Source: RYN-133 sp963708645 (GTDB lineage: Bacteria > Actinomycetota > Actinomycetes > Mycobacteriales > Jatrophihabitantaceae). From it: a stretch of DNA of 64,000 nucleotides. The DNA lies in assembly GCA_963708645.1 (NCBI GenBank), contig CAVPTA010000003.1:449628-513627 (forward strand), read 5' to 3'. Position 1 is the stretch's first letter; the number at the start of each line of letters is the position of its first letter. The notes below the pieces were generated by a model. The model saw nothing but the letters and a program-made list of their open reading frames with translations, made no database searches and was not told where the DNA came from. The position numbers and the translations under genes were made by a program. Below, one piece after another: positions 45,815 through 55,047 of the stretch.

Positions 45815-46801
45815 CTATTCGATCACGGGAATGACCTTCGACTCGAACAATTCGACGCTTTCTCGGTCGTAAGCGGCATCGATGAAGTAACAGATCGCGT
45901 AGGTCATGCCCAGCTTCTGCGCCGCTACCAGCTTCTCGGCGACCTGCTCGGGCGTCCCGACGAGGGGTCCGTCGCGCAGCTGCTTCATCGTCCGGTCGAG
46001 GTCGTCAGCCGGGACGAGCGGCTTGAGGTGCTCTTCGATCCAGGTGAACTTGTCCTCGACCGCTCGCTCGCTCTCACCGATCACCACGTTGAAGTTGCTC
46101 GATCGCGTGATGGCGTCGTATTCGGTGCCGACGTCCTTGCAGTGCTGCGCAAGCACTTGCGACTTGTGCGTGAACGTCTCGGCGTCGCCGGCGAAGTTGG
46201 TGTACTGCGCATACTTGGCGGCCGTCCGCAGGGTCTTCTTCTCTCCGCCGCCGGCGATCCAGAAGGGAATGCCGCCGTCCTGCACCGGCAACGGGCGGCA
46301 GATCGCGCCGTCGACCTGGTAGTGCTTGCCGATCATCGTCGCGGTGCCCGTGGTCCACAGGTCACGCATGATCTGCACGCCTTCATCGAGCATGCCGAGC
46401 CGGTCGCCGGCGCCAGGGAACCCGTAGCCGTAGGCGTTCCACTCGTGCTCGTACCAACCGCCGCCGATGCCCATCTCGACGCGGCCGCCGGAGATCACGT
46501 CGGCAGTCGCCGCGACCTTCGCGAGATAGGCGGGATTGCGGTACCCGATGCACGTGCACATCTGACCCAACCGCACCCGCTCGGTCACTGCGCCGAACGC
46601 CGCCATCAGTGACCAAGCTTCGTGGGTGGCTTCCTCGGTCGCGACCGGCACGGTGTGGAAGTGGTCGTACACCCAGACGGATGACCAGGGCCCGCGGTCG
46701 GCGGCCTGCGCGAGGTCGCGCATGACATTCCACTGGTCTTCGACGGCGATGCCGGCGAGATCGAGCCGCCAGCCCTGCGGGATGAACATTCCGAAGCGCA
46801 T
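45815..46801 (-). CDS. LLM-class F420-dependent oxidoreductase (TIGR03560-like)
   Basis: A 328-residue luciferase-like TIM-barrel protein using coenzyme F420. The sequence closely follows the TIGR03560 pattern: MRFGMFIPQGWRLDLAGI, SVWVYDHFHTVPV, RVRLGQMCTCIGYRNPAYLAK, GIGGGWYEHEWNAYGYGFPG and FWIAGGGEKKTLRTAAKYAQY. The substrate is unknown. The ATG at 46801 has a TAGGGT -10 ending 7 nt upstream, pointing to a leaderless mRNA. It diverges from a second F420-type enzyme gene. Confidence 0.92.
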   Translation of the reverse strand: MRFGMFIPQGWRLDLAGIAVEDQWNVMRDLAQAADRGPWSSVWVYDHFHTVPVATEEATHEAWSLMAAFGAVTERVRLGQMCTCIGYRNPAYLAKVAATADVISGGRVEMGIGGGWYEHEWNAYGYGFPGAGDRLGMLDEGVQIMRDLWTTGTATMIGKHYQVDGAICRPLPVQDGGIPFWIAGGGEKKTLRTAAKYAQYTNFAGDAETFTHKSQVLAQHCKDVGTEYDAITRSSNFNVVIGESERAVEDKFTWIEEHLKPLVPADDLDRTMKQLRDGPLVGTPEQVAEKLVAAQKLGMTYAICYFIDAAYDRESVELFESKVIPVIE

Positions 46802-46824
46802 ATTCCCCACCCTAGGCTCGGGGC
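46802..46824. promoter_or_regulatory. Overlapping divergent leaderless promoters
   Basis: Only 23 bp separate the two start codons. On the minus strand TAGGGT (46814-46809) ends 7 nt before the ATG. On the plus strand TAGGCT (46813-46818) ends 6 nt before the ATG. The two -10 hexamers overlap at a shared CCTAGG core, so the two promoters should compete for polymerase. Confidence 0.6.
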
Positions 46825-47226
46825 ATGCGCCGCGATGAGCAGTGGGTCCGGGAGCACTTCGAGCAGTCGCGGGTCGCACGGCTGGCCACCGTGTCCGGCG
46901 ACGGATCGCCACACATCGTCCCGATGGTCTTCGCTGTGGACGGCACGAAGCTGATCAGCGCCGTCGACCACAAACCCAAGGCCACGACGGCGCTCCGGCG
47001 CCTCGACAACATCGCGGTCAACCCGTTCGTCAGCGTTCTGGTCGACGAGTACGACGACGACTGGACGCAGTTGTGGTGGGCGCGTGCCGACGGCTGGGCG
47101 CGCATCGACGAGGGCTATGACCTCGCACCACTCGTGGCGAGGTACGAGCAGTACCGCGACCAGCCGCCGGTGGGTCCCGGGATCGTCATCGAGATCGACC
47201 ACTGGTCGGGCTGGTCGGCAAGCTGA
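46825..47226 (+). CDS. PPOX-class F420-dependent oxidoreductase (TIGR03668-like)
   Basis: A 133-residue split-barrel flavin/deazaflavin enzyme. Typical elements are VARLATVSGDGSPHIVPMVFAVDG, KPKATTALRRLDNIAVNPFVSVLVDEYDDDW and WWARADGWARI. It binds F420 or a flavin; the substrate is unknown. It is paired head-to-head with the LLM F420 enzyme. Confidence 0.9.
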   Translation: MRRDEQWVREHFEQSRVARLATVSGDGSPHIVPMVFAVDGTKLISAVDHKPKATTALRRLDNIAVNPFVSVLVDEYDDDWTQLWWARADGWARIDEGYDLAPLVARYEQYRDQPPVGPGIVIEIDHWSGWSAS

Positions 47227-47263
47227 TCGGATAGCCACGCACGGTGACGGGCAGACTGGACGT

Positions 47264-49249
47264 GTGAGCGACGCATCCTCGACCGAGGTCGAGACCGAGC
47301 AGCAGGGCTCACCGAACCCGCACGGCGGAAATCCCGATCATCCGGCTACGCACAGCGCAGGATTGATCGGCCTGGCCGTCGGCGCGATCGGTGTCGTGTT
47401 CGGCGACATCGGGACGAGCCCGCTGTATGCGTTGCAGACCGTGTTCTCGATCGACGGTCACGCGGTCAAGCCGACGAACTCCGACGTCTACGGCGTGATC
47501 TCGCTGGTGTTCTGGTCGATCACGCTGATCGTGTCGATCAAATACGTGGTGTTCATCCTGCGCGCCGACAACGACGGCGAGGGCGGCATCATGGCGCTGG
47601 CCGCGCTGATCCGGCGCATGCTCAGCAGCAAGAGCCGACGCGTCGCGGTGGCGATGGTGCTCGGCGTGATCGGGGCGGCGCTGTTCTACGGCGACAGCTT
47701 GATCACGCCCGCGATCTCGGTGTTGTCGTCAGTCGAAGGCATCGAGGTCGCCGCGCCCGGCGCGCGTGACGTCGTACTTCCGGTCGGCATCGCCATCCTG
47801 ACCGTGCTGTTCGTGGTGCAACGGTGGGGCACCCACGTCGTCGGCAGGTTGTTCGGACCGGTGATGGTCATCTGGTTCGTCGTGCTCGCGGTGACCGGCC
47901 TGCCGCACATCGTGGCGCGCCCGGGCATCCTGCGCGGCCTGTCGCCGACCTACGTCGGGTCGTTCATCGCCGATCATCCGTACACCGCGTTCATCGCGAT
48001 GGGCGCTGTCGTGTTGTCGATAACCGGTGCCGAGGCGCTCTACGCCGACATGGGTCACTTCGGCCGTCGGCCGATCCGGTTCTCGTGGTTCGCGCTCGTG
48101 TTCCCGGCGCTGATCATCAACTACCTCGGCCAGGGCGCGCTGATCCTCGAGAAGCCGAGTTCGATCTCGAACCCGTTCTACCTGCTCTCGCCCACCTGGG
48201 CGCGGATCCCGATGGTCGTGCTGGCCACGCTGGCCACGGTGATCGCGTCGCAGGCGGTCATCTCGGGCGCGTTCTCGGTGTCGCGCCAGGCTGTGCGGCT
48301 CGGGTTCCTGCCGCATCTCACGGTGCGACACACGTCCACCCGCGAGAGCGGACAGATCTACGTCCCGGCCGTCAACTGGCTGTTGTTCGCCGGCGTGCTG
48401 TTGCTGATGGTGACGTTCCGCTCGTCGAACAAGTTGGCGACCGCATACGGACTGGCGGTGACGGGGACGTTGTTGCTGACGACGACGCTGTTCCTGATCC
48501 TTGCCCGCTCGGCGTGGAAGTGGCCGACCTGGCGACTCGTTCTCGTGGCAGTGGTTTTCGGCGGCACCGAACTCACGTTCTTCGGAGCGAACCTCACCAA
48601 GGTCCTGCACGGCGGTTGGCTGCCGCTCGCGATCGCCGTCGCCGTCGTGACGGTGATGATGACGTGGCAGCGCGGACGGCGGATCATCACTCGGCGCCGC
48701 GCCGACATGGAGGGATCGCTCGACGACTTCGTCGAGAAGATGCGCACGTCGAAGCCGACCCGGGTTCCGGGCACAGCGGTGTTCCCGCATCCGACGAAGG
48801 AGACGACACCGATCGCGCTCCGGGCGAACTGGGAGTTCAACCACGTGCTGCACGAGCGCGTCGTCGTCGTGTCGGTGGTGTCGGAGAACGTGCCGCACGT
48901 TGCGGTGGACGAGCGGCTCACCGTCGATGAACTCGGCTATGCCGACGACGGCATCGTCCACCTGAGCATGCGGTTCGGATTCCAGGACGAGCAGGATCTG
49001 CCCGAGATGCTCACGCACGCCCGGGGGATGAGCGACGAACTCGACATCGACCCCGAACACGCCCTGTTCTTCCTCTCGCGGATCACGATCGAGCGCGCCG
49101 ATTCACCGTCGCACGAACGCGACGAGCGGATGGCGTCCTGGCGCAAGCGGCTGTTCGTCGGACTCGCCCACAACGCGGCCTCGCCGGCGGCGTACTTCTG
49201 CCTGCCGGTCGACCGCACTGTGGTGATGGCTTCGCAGGTCGAGCTCTGA
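47264..49249 (+). CDS. kup: Kup-type potassium transporter
   Basis: A 661-residue KUP/HAK/KT potassium-proton symporter with about 12 membrane segments. Signature stretches are GVVFGDIGTSPLYALQTVF, DNDGEGGIMALAAL, FYGDSLITPAISVLSSVEG and the GQGALIL loop, followed by a cytoplasmic C-terminus. The GTG at 47264 (VSDASSTEVE) is chosen since the longer frame lies inside the PPOX gene. No KdpD-type regulator is nearby. Confidence 0.93.
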   Translation: MSDASSTEVETEQQGSPNPHGGNPDHPATHSAGLIGLAVGAIGVVFGDIGTSPLYALQTVFSIDGHAVKPTNSDVYGVISLVFWSITLIVSIKYVVFILRADNDGEGGIMALAALIRRMLSSKSRRVAVAMVLGVIGAALFYGDSLITPAISVLSSVEGIEVAAPGARDVVLPVGIAILTVLFVVQRWGTHVVGRLFGPVMVIWFVVLAVTGLPHIVARPGILRGLSPTYVGSFIADHPYTAFIAMGAVVLSITGAEALYADMGHFGRRPIRFSWFALVFPALIINYLGQGALILEKPSSISNPFYLLSPTWARIPMVVLATLATVIASQAVISGAFSVSRQAVRLGFLPHLTVRHTSTRESGQIYVPAVNWLLFAGVLLLMVTFRSSNKLATAYGLAVTGTLLLTTTLFLILARSAWKWPTWRLVLVAVVFGGTELTFFGANLTKVLHGGWLPLAIAVAVVTVMMTWQRGRRIITRRRADMEGSLDDFVEKMRTSKPTRVPGTAVFPHPTKETTPIALRANWEFNHVLHERVVVVSVVSENVPHVAVDERLTVDELGYADDGIVHLSMRFGFQDEQDLPEMLTHARGMSDELDIDPEHALFFLSRITIERADSPSHERDERMASWRKRLFVGLAHNAASPAAYFCLPVDRTVVMASQVEL

Positions 49250-49272
49250 CCGGTTGCGCCGAGGACAAGTTA

Positions 49273-49313
49273 TTGCCAATTACTTGCGATAAGGGGCCGA
49301 CCCTTCCTAGGGT
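49273..49313 (+). promoter_or_regulatory. Nur-box-like operator and promoter of the nickel transporter
   Basis: TTGCCA-N5-TTGCGA (49273-49289) matches the Nur consensus TTGCAA-N5-TTGCAA with one change per half. The second half-site is also a -35 hexamer, 18 bp before a TAGGGT -10 at 49308. The GTG start follows 6 nt later, so the mRNA is probably leaderless. Nickel-bound Nur would block the -35. Confidence 0.6.
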
Positions 49314-49319
49314 GGGCTG

Positions 49320-50444
49320 GTGCCTGCCGCCAGTGGTCTCACCCGGTTCCGCCGGTCGCTGACCCGTCAGGACAGGCGTTCGCTGTGGGGGATGGCCGGC
49401 TTCGTCGTGCTGCTGCACGTGGTCGGCTTCGCAGTGTTGTTCGGGCTGGTCGTCCCGCACCACTTCTCGCTCGGCAAGTCGGCGGTCTACGACGTCGGCG
49501 TGGGTGTACTCGCCTACACCTTCGGGCTGCGGCACGCCTTCGACGCCGACCACATCGCGGCGGTCGACAACACCACGCGCAAACTCATCGCCGACAACCA
49601 GGGCCGCGACGACGCGCGCAAACCACTGTCGGTCGGGTTCTGGTTCTCCCTCGGCCACTCGACGATCGTGTTCACGCTCGCGTTCCTGCTCGCGGCCGGC
49701 GTGAAGGCCCTCGCCGGACAGGTCGCGAACGGTTCGTCCACGCTGCACGCGATCACCGGGGTCATCGGAGCGTCGGTGTCCGGCACGTTCCTGTGGGTCC
49801 TCGGCGTGCTGAACCTCATCGCGCTGCTCGGCATCATCCGGGTCTTCCGCGAGATGCGCGCCGGACGCTTCGACGAGGCGCAACTCGAGGAACACCTCAA
49901 CAAGCGGGGTCTGATGAACCGCTTGCTCGGCGGCCTGACGAAGTCGGTGCGCAAGCCGTGGCACATCTACCCCGTCGGCGTGCTGTTCGGACTTGGCTTC
50001 GACACAGCGACCGAGGTCAGCCTGCTGGTCATCGCCGGCGGCGCGGCCGCGGTCAACCTGCCGTTCTACTCGATCCTCGTCCTGCCGATCCTGTTCGCAG
50101 CCGGCATGTGCCTGATGGACACGATCGACGGCGTGTTCATGAACGCCGCGTACGGCTGGGCGTTCGCGAAACCGGTCCGCAAGGTCTACTACAACATCAC
50201 GATCACCGCGCTCTCGGTCGCCGTCGCGCTGGTCATCGGCACGATCGAACTGCTCGGCGTCCTCGCCCACGAGCTGCACATCACTTCGGGACCGATAGCG
50301 GCGATCGCGGGCATCCCGCTCGACTACGCCGGTTACGGCATCGTCGCGTTGTTCGTCGTCTCGTGGGCCGTGGCGATAGGTGTGTGGCGCTACGGCCGGG
50401 TCGAGGAGCGATGGTCGGCCGAACTCGCGACGGTGCGCGACTGA
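49320..50444 (+). CDS. NiCoT-family (HoxN/NixA-like) nickel/cobalt transporter
   Basis: A 374-residue permease with eight membrane segments. The family signature RHAFDADHIAAVDNTTRK (H-x4-D-H) is present, with FSLGHSTIVF, LGFDTATEVSLL and MCLMDTIDGVFM. It imports Ni2+, with Co2+ as a possible alternative. Nickel is needed here for SodN; the Nur-like promoter box supports nickel-responsive control. The GTG start is set by leaderless-type spacing to the -10. Confidence 0.93.
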   Translation: MPAASGLTRFRRSLTRQDRRSLWGMAGFVVLLHVVGFAVLFGLVVPHHFSLGKSAVYDVGVGVLAYTFGLRHAFDADHIAAVDNTTRKLIADNQGRDDARKPLSVGFWFSLGHSTIVFTLAFLLAAGVKALAGQVANGSSTLHAITGVIGASVSGTFLWVLGVLNLIALLGIIRVFREMRAGRFDEAQLEEHLNKRGLMNRLLGGLTKSVRKPWHIYPVGVLFGLGFDTATEVSLLVIAGGAAAVNLPFYSILVLPILFAAGMCLMDTIDGVFMNAAYGWAFAKPVRKVYYNITITALSVAVALVIGTIELLGVLAHELHITSGPIAAIAGIPLDYAGYGIVALFVVSWAVAIGVWRYGRVEERWSAELATVRD

Positions 50445-50452
50445 ACCAGTGA

Positions 50453-50529
50453 GTACTGGACGAACGACGTACTGGACGAACGACGTACTGGACGAACGAC
50501 TACTGGACGAACGACTACTGGACGAACGA
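50453..50529. repeat. Tandem repeat of a 15-16 bp unit, five copies
   Basis: Three copies of GTACTGGACGAACGAC are followed by two of TACTGGACGAACGAC (the last ends in G). They fill the gap between two convergent genes. The copies are almost identical, so the array is young and probably variable in number. Confidence 0.9.
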
Positions 50530-50531
50530 GC

Positions 50532-51419
50532 TCAGTGCGCCGACGCTTGATAGATCTCGGCGATCGAGTGCTCGAGCGTCGCGGTGAATTCGTCATCGCT
50601 CTGAGCGTCGGACAGACCTTCGAGCAGCGCACGCGAGAAGCTCGCGATCATGCTCGGATCTTTGGCCAAGAGCGCGCAAGCCTCGTCGCGGCTGTAGCCG
50701 CCTGACAACGCGAGCACGCGCAACACCCGCGGGTCAGCCGCGATGTCGGCATAGAGGCCAACCCGGCTCGGAATGGTGAGCTTGAGCATGATCGTGGCGT
50801 CGGCCGGGAGCGCGTCGAGGTGGGTTTCGATCGCCGCCCGCAACAGTTCCTCGGCTTCGTCCTTGTGCGGGCTCTTGATGCTGACCTCGGGTTCGAGAAT
50901 CGGGACGAGGCCCGCTGCCGAGATCTGTGCGCCGACCTCGAACTGCTGGTCGACGATCGCCGCGACGCCGTCCTTGTCGGCGTCCTTGATGACCGACCGC
51001 ATCTTGGTGCCGAAGATCCGGTGCTCGTTCGCGCGGTGCAGCAGGTCGTCGAGCGCAGGCATTGACTTCATCAACTGCACGCCGCGTTGCTCGTCCGCCA
51101 AGCCCTTGTCGACTTTCAAGAACGGCACGACCTGCTTCTCGTCCCACAAGTAGCGCGCCGTGGGGACGCCGCCCATGTCGCGGTCCATCGTCTGCTCGAA
51201 GAGGATCGCGGCAAGCACGTGCGACCCGTCGAAGGCCGAGTTGGTGACGATGCGTGTCCGCATCGCGTGGACGAGATCGAACATCTCGTCGTCGTTGCTG
51301 TAACGGCTTTCTTCGACCCCGTAGTCGGCGAGAGCCTTGGGTGTGCTGCCTCCGCTCTGGTCCAGGGCAGCGAAGAAGCCCTGGCCAGAGCGGATCTTCT
51401 CGAGCTGAGTGGCGTCCAT
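50532..51419 (-). CDS. Class I fructose-bisphosphate aldolase
   Basis: A 295-residue Schiff-base aldolase of glycolysis. Features are FAALDQSGGSTPKALADYGV near the N-terminus, FLKVDKGL, GLVPILEPEVSIKSPHKDEAE and the Lys-bearing IMLKLTIP, with the phosphate-binding ALSGGYSRDEA near the C-terminus. It resembles the short bacterial class I enzymes. Its stop lies 2 bp from the tandem repeat. Confidence 0.92.
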   Translation of the reverse strand: MDATQLEKIRSGQGFFAALDQSGGSTPKALADYGVEESRYSNDDEMFDLVHAMRTRIVTNSAFDGSHVLAAILFEQTMDRDMGGVPTARYLWDEKQVVPFLKVDKGLADEQRGVQLMKSMPALDDLLHRANEHRIFGTKMRSVIKDADKDGVAAIVDQQFEVGAQISAAGLVPILEPEVSIKSPHKDEAEELLRAAIETHLDALPADATIMLKLTIPSRVGLYADIAADPRVLRVLALSGGYSRDEACALLAKDPSMIASFSRALLEGLSDAQSDDEFTATLEHSIAEIYQASAH

Positions 51420-51446
51420 ACGGACATCCTGTCAGCCACCGGGTGC

Positions 51447-52265
51447 TCAGTGCGAGGAAGACAGCTCCGCATCGAAGGCGTGCTCGGAGTTCTCGGTGCG
51501 GTCGACCCGGCTGATCGTCAGGTAGGCCACGATCGCGACGATGACACCGAGGAACAGGTAGCTCGTGGTCGCGGTACCGACGCCGAGGCCGCCGTCGACC
51601 TTGCCCAGCCCGAAGAAATCGCCGATGTTCGCGCCGAGTGGCCGGGTGAGGATGTAGGCGATCCAGAACGAGAACACCGGGCCGGCGCCGAGCTTCCAGG
51701 CGAGCGCGGTCATCCCGATCAGCGCAGCAGGCAGCAGGACGGCCTTACCCGGGGTCAACCCGGTGAGCTCGAGCGTCCAATCGCCGGCCGCCGTGCCGAG
51801 CGCGAAGGTGACGAGCACGGTCAGCCAGTACCAGGCCTCACGTGAGCGGGTGTTGATCGCGTGGATCGACAGCGTGCGCTCTCGTGCGTACCAAACGGCG
51901 AACACGACGGCGAGCAGGACGCTGAACACCGTCGTGCTGATCCAGAGCGGCACACCTTGGGCGTCGGTCAGATTGTCGGTCAACAAGGTGCCGACAACGC
52001 TGACGAGGACGACCGTCAACCAGTACACCGCCGGAACGTACTTGCGCAGGCGGAACTGCACGGTGATCGTCACGACCAGTGCGGTCGAGAACATGATTGT
52101 CGTGGTGGTGAGGCCGAAGCCGAGCGTGCTGTTGACGTAGTCGGCGAACGTCTCGCCGACGGTCGTGCAGAGGATCTTGATGATCCAGAAGAAGATCGTG
52201 ACCTCGGGAACCTTGTTCAAGAGGGCTGGACGGGACTGGGTCGTTAGTGGGCTGGATATCGCCAT
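51447..52265 (-). CDS. COG4705-type integral membrane protein
   Basis: A 272-residue membrane protein with about eight segments, built from repeated units that share K-x-PE-x-T-x-FFWxxKxLxTTxGE-type residues (NKVPEVTIFFWIIKILCTTVGETFADY). It is known as a COG4705 membrane protein of unknown function and is frequently encoded with two-component systems, as here. It follows the kinase gene by 42 bp and is the likely regulatory target. Confidence 0.82.
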   Translation of the reverse strand: MAISSPLTTQSRPALLNKVPEVTIFFWIIKILCTTVGETFADYVNSTLGFGLTTTTIMFSTALVVTITVQFRLRKYVPAVYWLTVVLVSVVGTLLTDNLTDAQGVPLWISTTVFSVLLAVVFAVWYARERTLSIHAINTRSREAWYWLTVLVTFALGTAAGDWTLELTGLTPGKAVLLPAALIGMTALAWKLGAGPVFSFWIAYILTRPLGANIGDFFGLGKVDGGLGVGTATTSYLFLGVIVAIVAYLTISRVDRTENSEHAFDAELSSSH

Positions 52266-52307
52266 GCAACGAACGCTAGGAACCGCACTCTGAATTCGTC
52301 CTGACCA

Positions 52308-53597
52308 TCAGCCCGGGGGAAGGGTGACACGGAACACGGCGCCGAGGGTGGTCGGCACCGCGATCACGTCACCGTCGGCGGTGCGGGCCAGGCGGCGCGC
52401 AAGCGTGAGGCCGAGCCCGGCACCGTTTCCGTCGCCGCTGCCCGCGTTGAAGACCTGCTCGCGTTCGTCGGCTCCGAGCGGCGGGCCGTCGTTGCCGATG
52501 TCGATCTGCACACGTTCGTCGTCGCGGGTGATGTCGATCGTCACCTCGGACCGCGCGAACCTCGCTGCATTGTCGAGCAGCGGTGTGAGCAACCGGCTCG
52601 CCACTGCGTCGTCGACACCGGCGATCACCCCGGCCGGTCCGAGTACGTGGTGCGGGAACGTGCGGCCGGCGACGAGCGCCTCGACGACCTGCCGGACGTC
52701 GCAGGCAGCTCGCTCGGACTGAAGCTCCGTCCGGGCAGTCGTGAGCAGTGTCTCGATGATGGCGTTCATCCCGAGCGCCGACTCACGAATGGCTCGAAAC
52801 GCTTCGGACTGTGCATCGCCGGACAACAACAGGTCGGTTTCGGCGACGATCGTCGCGAGCGGCGTGCGCAGTTCGTGAGACAGCTCTGCCGACAGTTGTC
52901 GTTCGTGACGAAGGACCGCTGACAGGCGATCAAGCACACCGTCGAGCGTATGAGCGAGGTCTTGCAGTTCGGCGAAGCGCTGGCCACCGCCGAAGCGATG
53001 GTCGGGCGCGTGTTCGCTCCATTCGCGAGCCTGGTGGGTCATCTGTTCGACCGGCAACAACGCTCGCCGCCCGGCCAACCGGAATGCGCCATAGGCCCCG
53101 ACCAGGATCAGTAACGACACGACGAGCGTGCCGACCAGGGTCGTCTGCTCCGCACGCGAGTACGCAGTCAGCGACGCAGACGCGACGACGGTCGCCTGCT
53201 GCCGGCCGTGCTGACGCAGCGGGACGGAGTACAGGAGCGCCTCGCCGGACTCGATCCATTGGGAGTTCTTGCCTGCCAGCGCGTCGGCGGCGTGCTGAAG
53301 CGCGCTCGGTCCGGTCGGACGCTGGACGACCGTGCGTCCCGAGTAGACCCAGATCCCGTAGTCGAGCGCCGCATCACCTGCGCTCTCGAGCGCGCGTGGC
53401 GTCCCGTCAGGCGAGACCCGCACAGTGGCGGCTGCCGCCACCGCACGCGTCCGGGCGACCTGCTCGGCCTGCAGCTCGAGCCGATGGCGTAACACGACCA
53501 CGAATCCGACAGCGAGCACCGCCAGCCACCCGGCCATTGCTGCCGTGGCGATGAGCGCCACGCGGCCACGCAGGGTCGTGCGACGTCGCTCAGCCAA
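52308..53597 (-). CDS. OmpR-type sensor histidine kinase
   Basis: A 429-residue kinase with two membrane segments (about residues 15-37 and 148-170) bracketing an extracytoplasmic sensor, then a HAMP-like linker. HisKA carries ELSHELRTPLATIVAETDLLL. HATPase_c carries LLTPLLDNAARFA, GNDGPPL and GAGLGLTLARRLAR. The TTG start overlaps the response regulator stop by 8 bp, so coupling sets the start. Confidence 0.92.
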   Translation of the reverse strand: MAERRRTTLRGRVALIATAAMAGWLAVLAVGFVVVLRHRLELQAEQVARTRAVAAAATVRVSPDGTPRALESAGDAALDYGIWVYSGRTVVQRPTGPSALQHAADALAGKNSQWIESGEALLYSVPLRQHGRQQATVVASASLTAYSRAEQTTLVGTLVVSLLILVGAYGAFRLAGRRALLPVEQMTHQAREWSEHAPDHRFGGGQRFAELQDLAHTLDGVLDRLSAVLRHERQLSAELSHELRTPLATIVAETDLLLSGDAQSEAFRAIRESALGMNAIIETLLTTARTELQSERAACDVRQVVEALVAGRTFPHHVLGPAGVIAGVDDAVASRLLTPLLDNAARFARSEVTIDITRDDERVQIDIGNDGPPLGADEREQVFNAGSGDGNGAGLGLTLARRLARTADGDVIAVPTTLGAVFRVTLPPG

Positions 53598-54255
53598 GCT
53601 GGTAGCCCACGCCGCGCGCCACCTGGATCGCTCGTTGCGAACCGGACTCGGCGACCTTGCGTCGCAGCTTGCTCACATATTGGTCGAGCGTGTTGTCCGA
53701 GACGATCGCCCCGTCGGGCCAGCCGGCCTCGACCAGCTGACGGCGGCGCACGACGGCCTCCGGGGTGGCCAGCAAGCGGGCCAACAGACGAAATTCGGTG
53801 GGGGACAGCGGCACGCGATTCGCGCCGCTCACCAGAGCGTGGCGGACCGGATCGACATGCAGGTCGAGCCATTCGACGCCACCGGGCGAACCGGCGCGCC
53901 GCAGCGCGGCGCGCAGGCGGGCGACGAGTTCCGCGAACGCGAACGGCTTCGGCAGGTAGTCGTCCGCGCCGGCGGCGAATCCCGAAAGGCGATCGCCGAC
54001 CGCGTGCCGTGCGGTCAGGACGAGTACCGGCATGTCGAAGCCGCGCGAGCGCAGGGCCTGACAGACGTCGCGACCGTCCGAGTCGGGCAGCCCGATGTCG
54101 AGCACGACCGCGTCGACGCTGCGCAGGTCGGCCCGTAGCGCTGACTCGCCGTCGGCCGCGGTGACAACGTCGAAGTCCTCGGTGCGCAGGCCACGAACGA
54201 GTACATCGCGCAACTTGTGGTCGTCCTCGACCACAAGCACGCGATGGGTGGTCAC
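53590..54255 (-). CDS. OmpR/PhoB-family response regulator
   Basis: A 221-residue regulator. The receiver has VVEDDHKLRDVL, the phosphoacceptor Asp in AVVLDIGLPDSDG and the Lys in YLPKPFAFAELVARL. A winged-helix domain ends it (LSPTEFRLLARLLATPEAVV; NTLDQYVSKLRRKV). It heads the operon with its kinase and the COG4705 protein. Confidence 0.94.
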   Translation of the reverse strand: MTTHRVLVVEDDHKLRDVLVRGLRTEDFDVVTAADGESALRADLRSVDAVVLDIGLPDSDGRDVCQALRSRGFDMPVLVLTARHAVGDRLSGFAAGADDYLPKPFAFAELVARLRAALRRAGSPGGVEWLDLHVDPVRHALVSGANRVPLSPTEFRLLARLLATPEAVVRRRQLVEAGWPDGAIVSDNTLDQYVSKLRRKVAESGSQRAIQVARGVGYQLG

Positions 54256-54321
54256 GTGCCGAGTATCTGGGGCTGTTGTATGACTTGGCGAAAATCAGTC
54301 AGGTTGATTACAGGTTCAGGC

Positions 54322-54948
54322 TCAAACGCTGTCGACGGCGAGCTTGGCCCCGAATCCGACGAGGGCGCATCCCGTTGCGGCGTCCATCGCACGGCGCACG
54401 GCACGTCGTTGCAGCAGCGCCCGAGCGCGGGTGAGGGCCACGACCACCAGCGACAGATAGGTCAGCGACAGCGCCGCGTGACTGAACGCGAACAGCATGA
54501 GCACGCCGATCGCGGCATGGGAGCCGAGGAACTGGGGCAGCACGGCGAGGTAGAAGACCAACACCTTCGGATTCGTGATGTTCGACAGGAAGCCCTGGCG
54601 CCAGCCGCGCAGCCGCGACTCGCCGCTCGCCGCTGCCCCCGATTCGCGCGTGTAGTCGCCGCGGATCGCCGAACGCAACGACTGCACCGCGAGCACGAGC
54701 AGGTAGCAGATGCCCGCCCACTTCACGGTCTCGAAGACCGGTTCGCTGCGTGCGATGACTGCACCGAGCCCGGTAGCCGCGGCGAGCCCCTGCAGGGTGT
54801 TGGACGAGGCAACGCCGAGGGCGCTCCACCAGCCGCGTCGGCGACCGCCGAGCAGGCAGTTCTTGGTCACCACGGCGAAGTCGGGTCCCGGGATCAGCAC
54901 GAGTACTACTGCGAACACCAGGAACGTCGCGTAGGTCGACCAACTCAC
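54322..54948 (-). CDS. LysE/RhtB-family amino-acid exporter
   Basis: A 208-residue inner-membrane exporter with about six segments. Signature parts are VLVLIPGPDFAVVTKNCLLGGRRRGWWSALG and GFLSNITNPKVLVFYLAVLPQF. The cargo is unknown; homologues export lysine, threonine or homoserine lactones. It stands alone. Confidence 0.92.
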   Translation of the reverse strand: MSWSTYATFLVFAVVLVLIPGPDFAVVTKNCLLGGRRRGWWSALGVASSNTLQGLAAATGLGAVIARSEPVFETVKWAGICYLLVLAVQSLRSAIRGDYTRESGAAASGESRLRGWRQGFLSNITNPKVLVFYLAVLPQFLGSHAAIGVLMLFAFSHAALSLTYLSLVVVALTRARALLQRRAVRRAMDAATGCALVGFGAKLAVDSV

Positions 54949-55047
54949 GTGACGACTCTATGACGCCGTGCATCTGTGTCGGAGTGTCGATCTAGCGTCG
55001 GTCTGCGCATCGGTTCGGTGCGACCTACGTGCAGAGAAGGGTGCGTC

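Noticed and set aside
47729..49060. Long open frame opposite kup (443 codons)
   Set aside because: His/Arg-rich shadow with no domain; kup is certain on the other strand.
50453..50529. CRISPR array
   Set aside because: The units are contiguous with no spacers and there are no cas genes; it is a simple tandem repeat.
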